A stretch of 64,000 nt of DNA, from NCBI GenBank assembly GCA_051814705.1, contig JBPWQW010000001.1:1488001-1552000 (forward strand). Direction: 5' to 3'. Source of the stretch: Geojedonia sp051814705. Lineage in GTDB: Bacteria > Bacteroidota > Bacteroidia > Flavobacteriales > Flavobacteriaceae. Below are positions 44,984 to 52,514 of the stretch, one piece after another. Position 1 is the first letter of the stretch, and every line of letters begins with the position of its first letter. A program made the translations under genes and the position numbers. Below the pieces are notes generated by a model. The model did not search any database and was not told the DNA's origin. It was given only the letters and a program-made list of their open reading frames with translations.

Positions 44984-45154
44984 TTGAAATTTTGTCATTG
45001 AATGTTTTAGTCATTAGACTAACTTTCGGGGTGTAGTACCTCGACATAGCTCGGTATAAACTCCGCCCGGGCGGGCTACTTAAAGGTTGCTTTTTTAGGG
45101 TTTGAAATTTTGTCATTGAATGTTTTAGTCGTTAGACTAACTTTCGGGGTGTAG
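44984..45154. repeat. direct repeat pair; second copy runs into tRNA-Pro
   Basis: A 53-base segment at 44984-45036 recurs at 45102-45154 with one difference (A versus G at position 30). Both copies contain the palindrome TTAGTC-N4-GACTAA and the first ten bases of the tRNA (CGGGGTGTAG). The first copy then breaks off into unrelated sequence holding a perfect palindrome CCGCCCGGGCGG. This is a partial duplication of the tRNA start and its leader. Confidence 0.9.
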
Positions 45155-45219
45155 CGTAGCCCGGTTATCGCGCCTGCTTTGGGAGCAGGAGGTCGCAGGT
45201 TCGAATCCTGCCACCCCGA
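45145..45219 (+). tRNA. trnP-UGG: tRNA-Pro (anticodon UGG)
   Basis: Acceptor CGGGGTG (45145-45151) pairs with CACCCCG (45212-45218), discriminator A at 45219. The anticodon arm reads CCTGC-TTTGGGA-GCAGG, anticodon TGG. The T arm has GCAGG-TTCGAAT-CCTGC. 75 bases; CCA is not encoded. It decodes CCA and, by wobble, other proline codons. Confidence 0.96.
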
Positions 45220-45235
45220 CAAAATGAAATTATTA

Positions 45236-45275
45236 TAAAAAGCCTTGAAACTCATAGAGTTATTAAGGCTTTTTT
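45236..45275. terminator. bidirectional terminator between tRNA-Pro and kdgA
   Basis: AAAAAGCCTT and AAGGCTTTTT form the outer stem and AACTC/GAGTT an inner one, with A and T tracts outside. It overlaps the kdgA stop codon and so ends both the tRNA transcript and the cluster. Confidence 0.88.
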
Positions 45276-45942
45276 ATTTTCTAACAGTCTTTATAATATC
45301 AAGTGCTTGTTTCACTCGTTTTTCGAGTTTTTGGTAATCTTTATTCGCAATAATATCTTTTGAAATTAATTGTGACCCCATCCCTACACAAGTTACTCCC
45401 GCATCAAACCATTCTTTTAAGTTCTCTTTTGTTGGAGAGACGCCACCTGTTGGCATTATACTGGTCCATGGCTGTGGCCCTTTAATACCTTTTACAAACT
45501 GTGGCCCATAAATATCCCCTGGAAATAGTTTTACTATCTCACATCCCAACTCTTCAGCTCTTGCTATTTCAGTTAGGGTTCCACATCCCGGAGACCATAA
45601 TACTTTTCGTCTGTTACAGACTATGGCGATATCTTCCCTTAAAACAGGGGTTACGACGAAGTTGGCTCCTAATGCCATATATAGGGAGGCGGCCGCTGCA
45701 TCGGTTACCGAACCAACACCCATAATCATCCCTGGTAATTCTTTTATTGCGTATTTAGTTAGCTCTCCAAACACTTCATGAGCAAAATCGCCACGGGCTG
45801 TAAACTCCATTAGTCTTGCGCCACCTTCATAACAGGCCTTCAAAATGTTTTTGCTTAATTCAATATCATTATGAAAGAATAAAGGTATCATTCCTGAATT
45901 GTTCATAGCTTGTGCGACTTCTATTCTTGTAAATTGTGCCAT
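45274..45942 (-). CDS. kdgA: 2-keto-3-deoxy-6-phosphogluconate (KDPG) aldolase
   Basis: Protein of 222 residues, a class I aldolase. The Schiff-base lysine is Lys138 in GCEIVKLFPG; ARLMEFTAR carries Glu46 and Arg50, and the SPGCGTLTEI and MPTGGVSPTKENL segments complete the site. It cleaves KDPG to pyruvate and glyceraldehyde-3-phosphate in the cytoplasm. It follows kdgK by about 95 bases with a hairpin in between, and is the last gene of the cluster. Confidence 0.94.
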   Translation of the reverse strand: MAQFTRIEVAQAMNNSGMIPLFFHNDIELSKNILKACYEGGARLMEFTARGDFAHEVFGELTKYAIKELPGMIMGVGSVTDAAAASLYMALGANFVVTPVLREDIAIVCNRRKVLWSPGCGTLTEIARAEELGCEIVKLFPGDIYGPQFVKGIKGPQPWTSIMPTGGVSPTKENLKEWFDAGVTCVGMGSQLISKDIIANKDYQKLEKRVKQALDIIKTVRK

Positions 45943-45969
45943 AATTTCACTTTTTTAATTAAAAGAAAA

Positions 45970-46001
45970 CTAAGGGCCAGAACTCAAAAACTAGCCCCTA
46001 G
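45970..46001 (-). promoter_or_regulatory. intergenic hairpin between kdgK and kdgA
   Basis: On the minus strand CTAGGGGC and GCCCTTAG pair (one G-U) around a loop of 16 bases, followed by a T-rich tract. It may tune or partly end the transcript before kdgA. Confidence 0.45.
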
Positions 46002-46036
46002 TTATTCAAAACTAACTCAAAACACTTAAATAATTT

Positions 46037-47077
46037 TTATCTAGCTACACGTCCTGAAGCATCTCCACTCATAAGTTTTTTAACTTCATCTACTGTTACC
46101 AAGTTTGCGTCACCTTTTATGGTATGTTTTAAGCAAGATGCAGCCACAGCGAAATCCAAAGCGTTTTGGTCATCTTCAGGATAGGTCAATAATCCATAGA
46201 TTAAGCCTCCCATAAAACTATCACCACCACCAACTCTATCTACAATATCTGTGATTTGATATTGGCGGGTCTCGTACATTTTTTTACCGTCGTACAAAAC
46301 CCCAGCCCATGTGTTATGGGATGCTGATATGGAGCCTCTTAACGTGGTGATCACTTTTTTGGCCCTTGGGAACTTTGTCATCATTTGTTGGCATACGGAC
46401 AAGAATGCTTCAGCTTTTACGTCATGTCCTTGGGTTTGAACTGAAATGCCTTCTGGTTTTATTCCGAAGTGCATCTCTGCATCTTCCTCATTTCCTAAAA
46501 TAATATCACAATAAGACGTCAATTCTGTCATGATAGCCTCTCTATTACCTCCATATTTCCAAAGTTTAGCTCTATAATTTAAATCTGTTGAAATGGTGAT
46601 TCCTAGCTTACTTGCCACTTTTACTGCTTCTAAACAAACATCGGCTGAACTTTGAGAAATTGCAGGGGTAATTCCGGTCCAATGGAACCATTCTACTTCG
46701 TCAAAGACAGTATCCCAGTCAATCATCCCCGATTCTATTTCAGCCATGGCTGAATGTGCTCTGTCATAAATTACTTTACTACCTCTACTAACTGCACCAG
46801 TTTCTAAAAAGTAAATCCCTAAGCGATCACCTCCCCAAACAATTTTATCTACATTTACACCACGCTTTCGCATCTCCATCATCGCGCATTCACCTATATC
46901 ATTTTTAGGCAAACGGGTAACAAAATCTACAGAAACTCCATAATTTGCCAAGGATACGGCTACATTAGATTCTCCGCCTCCATAAACCACATCAAAATTA
47001 TTGGCTTGTGAAAATCTGAGAAAACCTTGTGGGGCTAATCTTAACATGATCTCTCCAAATGTTACTACTCTGCTCAT
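46037..47077 (-). CDS. kdgK: 2-keto-3-deoxygluconate kinase (PfkB family)
   Basis: Protein of 346 residues. It opens RVVTFGEIMLRLAPQGFLRF, has GGGESNVAVSLANYG for sugar binding, STDLNYRAKLWKYG and the ATP/catalytic motif RVGGGDSFMGGLIYG (Asp286 as base). This is the KdgK pattern of sugar-acid kinases. It phosphorylates KDG to KDPG for the aldolase next door. It lies 140 bases after the symporter gene. Confidence 0.92.
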   Translation of the reverse strand: MSRVVTFGEIMLRLAPQGFLRFSQANNFDVVYGGGESNVAVSLANYGVSVDFVTRLPKNDIGECAMMEMRKRGVNVDKIVWGGDRLGIYFLETGAVSRGSKVIYDRAHSAMAEIESGMIDWDTVFDEVEWFHWTGITPAISQSSADVCLEAVKVASKLGITISTDLNYRAKLWKYGGNREAIMTELTSYCDIILGNEEDAEMHFGIKPEGISVQTQGHDVKAEAFLSVCQQMMTKFPRAKKVITTLRGSISASHNTWAGVLYDGKKMYETRQYQITDIVDRVGGGDSFMGGLIYGLLTYPEDDQNALDFAVAASCLKHTIKGDANLVTVDEVKKLMSGDASGRVAR

Positions 47078-47217
47078 AATTAGATTTATATGTTAATTAG
47101 GAGTGTGGTTTTTAGGAAAAACACAATCCTTGTTAAAAAAAATTGACGACATGCTAGGTTCCATTAATATCAACTTTATTACCTTACTCATCAAGAAATA
47201 CAGTTAAATTATACAGA

Positions 47218-48309
47218 TCAATTGCTTTTCTCTTTTGGAGGCTTTTTGTGCCAATACGAGGCTAAAATAGACCCAGTAACATTCATTAGTGGACCAAACA
47301 CAGCAGGAGCAAGCCCCATTGTTGCGATTTTTCCTAAGGAATTAGCTATGCCTGATGCTAGTCCTCCATTTTGCATCCCCACCTCGATGGATATCGTTCT
47401 GGCATCGCGCTCGGACATGCCAAACAAAATTGCGAACCAATAACCAAGGGTATAACCAAATAGGTTATGTACAAGCACCAACAACATTAAAATACCTCCT
47501 ATTTCCAAAAGACTATTTCTACCAGCAGCAGTTATTACAACAATAATGAGGCCTATACCCAGCATAGATACAAAAGGCATTATCTTATCAAGCCATTTTG
47601 CATTATCTCCACGTAGCTTGTTAAACAATAGCCCTAACCCAATTGGAAGGATAATCATCTTTACAATACTCCACATCATAGTCAGCACATCGATCTCTAT
47701 AAATTCACCAGCTAGGAGTTTCATAAGTAAAGGTGTCACAAAAGGAGCCAACAATGTAGAGACACTCGTTATGGTTATTGACAAAGCCAAATTGGCCTTT
47801 GCCAAATAGGCCATAACATTAGAGGCCACCCCACTTGGTGAACAGCCTATAAGTACTATTCCTGCCGCTATTTCTGGTGGAAAATTGCTTATTTTTGCTA
47901 AAATGAATCCCATTATAGGCATGATGGCCAACTGAGCTACCACGCCTATCATTACGCCTTTTGGGGTTTTGATAACACCTGCAAAATCATTAATACTCAT
48001 TGTTGTCCCCATACCAAACATTATAATCTGGATTAAAGGTATAATCAAACCTGTAAGTTTAAAATCACCAATCTGAACAAAGTATTGGGGGTAATATAAG
48101 GAAACTGCAACTCCGGCAAATATTGCCGCAGTAAAAACATAGCTGCGTAATGATTTAAAGCCACTAAAACCAAAGGCAAGCAGCGCAAAAGACACCATTA
48201 CTAGGGGGCCTGCATTTTCTATGTTCCCCATAAGTATCATTGCTAATACTATAATAAAGAGCAGTATCGCAGTAACCAAGGAAATAGAGTATATATTCAA
48301 TTTTTTCAA
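47218..48309 (-). CDS. bile-acid:Na+ symporter-family transporter
   Basis: Protein of 363 residues with ten or so membrane segments. The IQIIMFGMGTTMSINDF segment, GCSPSGVASNVMAYLAKAN (the conserved re-entrant motif of the SBF/BASS family) and EVGMQNGGLASGIANSLG (second re-entrant motif) identify it. The family carries organic acids such as bile acids and pyruvate with sodium. Its place before kdgK suggests uptake of KDG or another sugar acid, which is inference. A standard KdgT is not present. Confidence 0.85.
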   Translation of the reverse strand: MKKLNIYSISLVTAILLFIIVLAMILMGNIENAGPLVMVSFALLAFGFSGFKSLRSYVFTAAIFAGVAVSLYYPQYFVQIGDFKLTGLIIPLIQIIMFGMGTTMSINDFAGVIKTPKGVMIGVVAQLAIMPIMGFILAKISNFPPEIAAGIVLIGCSPSGVASNVMAYLAKANLALSITITSVSTLLAPFVTPLLMKLLAGEFIEIDVLTMMWSIVKMIILPIGLGLLFNKLRGDNAKWLDKIMPFVSMLGIGLIIVVITAAGRNSLLEIGGILMLLVLVHNLFGYTLGYWFAILFGMSERDARTISIEVGMQNGGLASGIANSLGKIATMGLAPAVFGPLMNVTGSILASYWHKKPPKEKSN

Positions 48310-48336
48310 AATAAGCTGTTTTAAGTTTATATTGTT

Positions 48337-48831
48337 CTAGTTTGGTAGTTTATAGGCCTGTCTGGCCAAAAGTTTTAGGCTACCGTCTTCCTGACTTTGA
48401 TATATTTGTACGTTACCAATTCGGACATCAACTGGATTGCCATCATTGGCAGCCTTGGCTGAAAAGATGTGTCGAACTATGGCAGTGTTCGCCGAAATAG
48501 TTATGGTCTGTTCCAAGGTCTCTACAGAAATAAAATTAAATGGGCCATTGACTATATCGTCTATAAATTCTTCTTTGTTTTGAATGAGTCCACTGGAGTG
48601 TCCGTAGGTGAGTTGGCTTGAACACAAAGAACCCATTAATTCTAAAGTTGGATTTACCAGAGCGTTGTTAAATTTAATCACCGCTTGTTCAACATTTTCT
48701 TTTGAAGGAGACTTAATTTTTGATTCAGTACCTTCACTTATTTGATCGGACTTGGCTGATTCATTGTGCTCCTTACAGCTGGTACTTATAATCAAAATAA
48801 AAATTACCGATAATTTTAAATAATTTTTCAT
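48337..48831 (-). CDS. SnoaL-like lipoprotein
   Basis: Protein of 164 residues; the lipobox is IISTSC (Cys20). The body is a SnoaL/NTF2-type fold: VEQAVIKFNNALVNPTLELMGSLCSSQLTYGHSSGLIQNKEEFI and a final VRIGNVQIYQSQEDGSLKLLARQAYKLP. It may bind or isomerise a small ligand at the envelope. The HSSG region and the fold give no substrate. It lies between the aldolase-fold genes and the symporter. Confidence 0.8.
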   Translation of the reverse strand: MKNYLKLSVIFILIISTSCKEHNESAKSDQISEGTESKIKSPSKENVEQAVIKFNNALVNPTLELMGSLCSSQLTYGHSSGLIQNKEEFIDDIVNGPFNFISVETLEQTITISANTAIVRHIFSAKAANDGNPVDVRIGNVQIYQSQEDGSLKLLARQAYKLPN

Positions 48832-48895
48832 GTTCTATTTTTAAATGAGTTCATATGATTTCTAGATAATTAATAAAACCAGCATAGGCATGGTT

Positions 48896-49822
48896 TTACC
48901 ATGTTCTTTTACTTAGCACTTTGTCAAGTTCTTCCTTGGTCATGCTTCCCAATTCAGGATGTTGTTCCAACCAAGACAGGAAATTTATTTTGATTGCCTC
49001 GGTCCATTGATTATCGATTTCGCCGGTGGTGTACGTTTTTGATTTAATCATTTCGAAACCGAAAACATCTTTAAGAGAAACAAACTCAGCGGTACTTATA
49101 ACTTGTTCTGCTAAATGAGCCGGAACAAATAAAACTCCTTCTCTTTTAGCAATTACAAGATCGCCTGGCAAAACCATCACCCGACCAATAAGGATGGGTG
49201 TGTTGAGTCCCATGAGAACCTCCTCCTCTAAAAAAGAGGGATGAAAATCCCGTACAAAGGCGTTGAATCCTTCAATTTGGCTAATTGCTTCTAGGTCCCG
49301 AGCACTGCCATTAAAAACAACCCCATTTCCAGATTTACTAAAAATGGAGGTCGCCAAGGTTGCTCCCATAAGCGTACCGGCATCTATCTTACCAAAACTA
49401 TCGGCTACGTAAACATCGCCTTTTGATAGGATTTCTATTGGCCATGAATTTGTATTACCCTTTCTTCCTTGAGAGCTGATGCCCCTTTCTTTAATGTTCC
49501 GCTCCACATCTGGGCGACTTGGCATGAACATGGCTGTAAGCGCTCGGCCTACAACTGGGACATCATTATGTACCATTTTCCAATTGCCTTCAAATTGATT
49601 GGTATACCCTTCATTTTCCAAAACCGTCCATGCATCATCTATGCCTATTTTTTTTGCCCGTTCCAATAGCTCGTCCGGTATTTTTGGTCGACCATCTTCA
49701 AAACGTTCCCCTTTCCATTCGGAGGTCAAAAAAATCAACTCATTTTTGGGTATTGTCTGGCTCTCTACAGATATAGAGGCCAAGCATAAGAATATCAAAA
49801 TTATATTGAAATAATAATTCAT
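48896..49822 (-). CDS. exported RraA-like aldolase-fold protein, paralogue 1
   Basis: Protein of 308 residues with a signal peptide ending near SVESQ. The RraA/4-hydroxy-2-oxoacid aldolase core sits at about 85-240: VPVVGRALTAMFMP, GDVYVADSFGKIDAGTLMGATLA, GVVFNGSARD (Arg175, Asp176: the substrate/metal pair) and VLPGDLVIAKREGVLFVP. Family members without a signal cleave 4-hydroxy-2-oxoacids to pyruvate or bind RNase E. The C-terminal SWLEQHPELGSMTKEELDKVL has siblings in the next two genes. Third and most divergent in the run of three. Confidence 0.85.
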   Translation of the reverse strand: MNYYFNIILIFLCLASISVESQTIPKNELIFLTSEWKGERFEDGRPKIPDELLERAKKIGIDDAWTVLENEGYTNQFEGNWKMVHNDVPVVGRALTAMFMPSRPDVERNIKERGISSQGRKGNTNSWPIEILSKGDVYVADSFGKIDAGTLMGATLATSIFSKSGNGVVFNGSARDLEAISQIEGFNAFVRDFHPSFLEEEVLMGLNTPILIGRVMVLPGDLVIAKREGVLFVPAHLAEQVISTAEFVSLKDVFGFEMIKSKTYTTGEIDNQWTEAIKINFLSWLEQHPELGSMTKEELDKVLSKRTW

Positions 49823-49857
49823 TTGTACTCAATTGTTTAGTTGTTCTACTTATAAAT

Positions 49858-50793
49858 TTAATCGTTCATTTTGTCAAGGTAATCTTGGATATCCTCCTTA
49901 CTTGCAGATAATTTGCGAGGATACTTTGAAACCCAAACTTTGAAACTATTTTTTATTTCATCTGACCAGTTTCCATGAATCTCCCCACCTTTATATGTGT
50001 TCTGTTGTAATAACAATCGTTCGTACTCGTCAATTAATCCGACCACTTCTGATTTTGAAACTAAATCTTCCACCAAATGCGCAGGTATAAACACAACACC
50101 ATAGTCATTGGCGAAGACTATATCACCAGGAAAGACTGTTACATCCCCGACACGAATCGGTGCATTAATAGAGGTGGGTGTCATGGCTTTAATAAATGAG
50201 GGATGGTGTCCTTTTACCCATGCATTAAAGCCATCGGTATCTTTCAGTTCTTGCATATCCCTGACTGAGCCATAGAAAATTACTCCTTTACCCGTTTTTC
50301 CATAAATGGCGTTACCAAGGCTAGATCCTATTAATGTTCCGTCCTTTATTTTTCCAAAACCGTCGGCCACATAAATATCACCCTTCGTTAATATATCGAT
50401 GGGCCATATGTTTATCCCACCTTTTTGAGATCGTCCTTCAAGTTTTCCTTGGGCTTTGACCAAACTATCCAAATCTGGTCGTGCAGGCATAAATTGTGTA
50501 GTTACCACTCGACCCGTCATGGTTTCACCGGGTTTAAGTATTATCCAATCCTTTTCTACTTGATTGGTATAACCTTTGTTCATTAAATAGCCCCAAATCT
50601 GTTCGAGCGTTGCATATTTTAAATTTTCAATGACCAAGTCGGAAACTTTTGGACGACCATCAGGAAAACGTTCTCCCTTCCATTGTGAGGTTAAATTTTT
50701 TACATACTCTGGTGAACTGCCAACATTTTGAGCAGATATTGAGAAACTTGCAAAGACAGTTATGGCTATTAATAAAATTGTTATTTTTTTCAT
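49858..50793 (-). CDS. exported RraA-like aldolase-fold protein, paralogue 2
   Basis: Protein of 311 residues with a signal peptide (MKKITILLIAITVFASFSISA, then Q). It keeps the same layout: GETMTGRVVTTQFMPARPDL, GDIYVADGFGKIKDGTLIGSSLGNAI, GVIFYGSVRD (Arg178, Asp179) and VFPGDIVFANDYGVVFIP. Compared with common RraA proteins it has an extra N-terminal part of about 90 residues and a C-terminal helix pair. Between paralogues 1 and 3, with 35- and 34-base gaps. Confidence 0.86.
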   Translation of the reverse strand: MKKITILLIAITVFASFSISAQNVGSSPEYVKNLTSQWKGERFPDGRPKVSDLVIENLKYATLEQIWGYLMNKGYTNQVEKDWIILKPGETMTGRVVTTQFMPARPDLDSLVKAQGKLEGRSQKGGINIWPIDILTKGDIYVADGFGKIKDGTLIGSSLGNAIYGKTGKGVIFYGSVRDMQELKDTDGFNAWVKGHHPSFIKAMTPTSINAPIRVGDVTVFPGDIVFANDYGVVFIPAHLVEDLVSKSEVVGLIDEYERLLLQQNTYKGGEIHGNWSDEIKNSFKVWVSKYPRKLSASKEDIQDYLDKMND

Positions 50794-50827
50794 CTTTAGT
50801 TATTTAATGTTGATTATTATTCGACAA

Positions 50828-51793
50828 TTAACTGTCTCTTCTTTTAATTTCACGTTCTTTCATATAAGTTTCCAATTCCTCTTTGGACATAGGTAAGTTT
50901 GGGTGGCTTTCTAGCCATTTTTTAAAATCTTTTTCTAATACATCATCATCAACCACGAACTTTTCATTCACATATTCATATTTATTTGTGTTCATAGCGT
51001 GTTTAATAAACTCATCGTGAAGTGCTGTAAATTCTCCCGCTATTACAACCTTTTGTACCAAATGTGGAGGGATGAAAGCTACACCAGTACTTTTGGCGAG
51101 AACGACATCGCCAGGTAAAACGGTTACTCTACCTATACGAATGGGTGCATTGACACTGGTGGTCAACATTTGTTTAATTGCAGATGGATCTGAACCTCTA
51201 ATCCAAAAATTAAATCCTTCAATTTGTGATAAACCTTCTACATCGCGTACCGAACCATTAAATATTACGCCTCTTTTTCCAGCTTTGTAAATTGCGTTTC
51301 CTAAGTTATCCCCAATTAAAGTGCCATCTACCATTTTTCCATAACTATCGGCAACATAAACATCGCCATCTAGTAATTTATTAATCGGGGCATAATTAGT
51401 AATTGGTGTTTTGGTGCCTTCTTTTTCTCCTTGCTTTTGCACGTAGTTATTAAAATCAGTCCTATAAGGCATAAACTGAGCTGTTACTACTCTTCCCGTC
51501 ATTACTTGATTGGGATGTAAAATTTCCCATCCATTTTCATAAGGGCTAGCAAAGTTTTCAAATTGATTTTCATATCCAAATCCACGTAATGACCCCCAAA
51601 CTTCTTCCATAGAGAGTGCTTTTAACCGCTCGAGGAGTTCATCGGAGACCTTGGGTCTTCCGTCAGCGGTTCGCTCACTTGTCCATTCGGATGTTAATGC
51701 CTTAATTGTTTCTGGTTGCCAAACTACATTTTGTGCTTGGGAGTCAAAAAAAATGCAAACCCCTGCAAAAAGTAATAATATTGTATTTTTCAT
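50828..51793 (-). CDS. exported RraA-like aldolase-fold protein, paralogue 3
   Basis: Protein of 321 residues with a signal peptide (MKNTILLLFAGVCIFFDSQA, then Q). Core blocks are NQVMTGRVVTAQFMPYRTDF, GDVYVADSYGKMVDGTLIGDNLGNAI, GVIFNGSVRD (Arg183, Asp184) and VLPGDVVLAKSTGVAFIP. It has a small insertion near residues 78-88. First of the three in the direction of transcription, 57 bases after the YhcH-like gene. Confidence 0.86.
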   Translation of the reverse strand: MKNTILLLFAGVCIFFDSQAQNVVWQPETIKALTSEWTSERTADGRPKVSDELLERLKALSMEEVWGSLRGFGYENQFENFASPYENGWEILHPNQVMTGRVVTAQFMPYRTDFNNYVQKQGEKEGTKTPITNYAPINKLLDGDVYVADSYGKMVDGTLIGDNLGNAIYKAGKRGVIFNGSVRDVEGLSQIEGFNFWIRGSDPSAIKQMLTTSVNAPIRIGRVTVLPGDVVLAKSTGVAFIPPHLVQKVVIAGEFTALHDEFIKHAMNTNKYEYVNEKFVVDDDVLEKDFKKWLESHPNLPMSKEELETYMKEREIKRRDS

Positions 51794-51850
51794 AATTCTC
51801 TTATTTAGTAATCGATTATTGATTTTTTAATAGTTGACTTAAATTTTATT

Positions 51851-52471
51851 TTATGGAACCCTGACTTTAATCAGTATTTTTTTTACACGATCATATCCAG
51901 GCATTTTAAAAGCTGGACGATGTATATCTTTAGGTGTAAAAATGAAAAAGGTTCCAGACTTTGCAACATAATATTTAGCATCATTCACTTCATAGTTTGT
52001 TACATCGCGTTTGCTGTCATAAGGGACTGTAACAGAAGCTCCAGAACCATTAACAGATACTATTCCCATTTTGGCCTGACCCACTATAATATATTGCAGA
52101 TCATTAAAATTATTATGGGTTTCCCATTTGATTGCATCCATTTCTTTGGTTGGAGCTTCAGATACATAAGCAATAACATTACCTTCATCAATTATGTAAC
52201 TCCCAGGTTCAATATTATCCAGATCATTATTCCTTAAAAACTCAAATGCCTTATCCCACCAAACAGTACTAGTTTGGTATTGCTTTGATAATTCTTCTTG
52301 ATTTATTGATTTATGGGGGGTAAGCTCCAATCCATTGAGCCAAGCACCATTTTTATACCATTTTTTTATTTCTTTTTTAGTCAAAATAGTACTGCGTGTT
52401 TGTGCTGAAATATTTTGTGAGAATAAAAAAATTGAAAATAGCAACCCTATTATGAAAAAGTTTTTTTTCAT
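51851..52471 (-). CDS. exported YhcH/YjgK/YiaL (TabA-like) protein
   Basis: Protein of 206 residues with a signal peptide (MKKNFFIIGLLFSIFLFSQNISAQ). The rest fits the YhcH/YjgK/YiaL double-barrel (DUF386): GSYIIDEGNVIAYVSEAPTK, ETHNNFNDLQYIIVGQAKMGI (metal-binding His in E-x-H) and FIFTPKDIHRPAF (second His). E. coli relatives sit in sialic-acid and sugar-acid operons. An export signal is unusual for this family. It lies 43 bases after susD. Confidence 0.85.
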   Translation of the reverse strand: MKKNFFIIGLLFSIFLFSQNISAQTRSTILTKKEIKKWYKNGAWLNGLELTPHKSINQEELSKQYQTSTVWWDKAFEFLRNNDLDNIEPGSYIIDEGNVIAYVSEAPTKEMDAIKWETHNNFNDLQYIIVGQAKMGIVSVNGSGASVTVPYDSKRDVTNYEVNDAKYYVAKSGTFFIFTPKDIHRPAFKMPGYDRVKKILIKVRVP

Positions 52472-52514
52472 TTTTTATATTACAAATTAATGTTAGACTA
52501 TATGTTATCTAGGG

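Noticed and set aside
44826..45116. Minus-strand frame of 96 codons over the tRNA leader
   Set aside because: It overlaps the tRNA promoter and the duplicated tRNA start and has no protein-like pattern.
45138..45145. TAACTTTC as a promoter directly before tRNA-Pro
   Set aside because: Spacing to a TTG fits, but transcription would begin inside the tRNA, so it cannot give the mature 5' end; the copy at 45020-45027 is possible but unproven.
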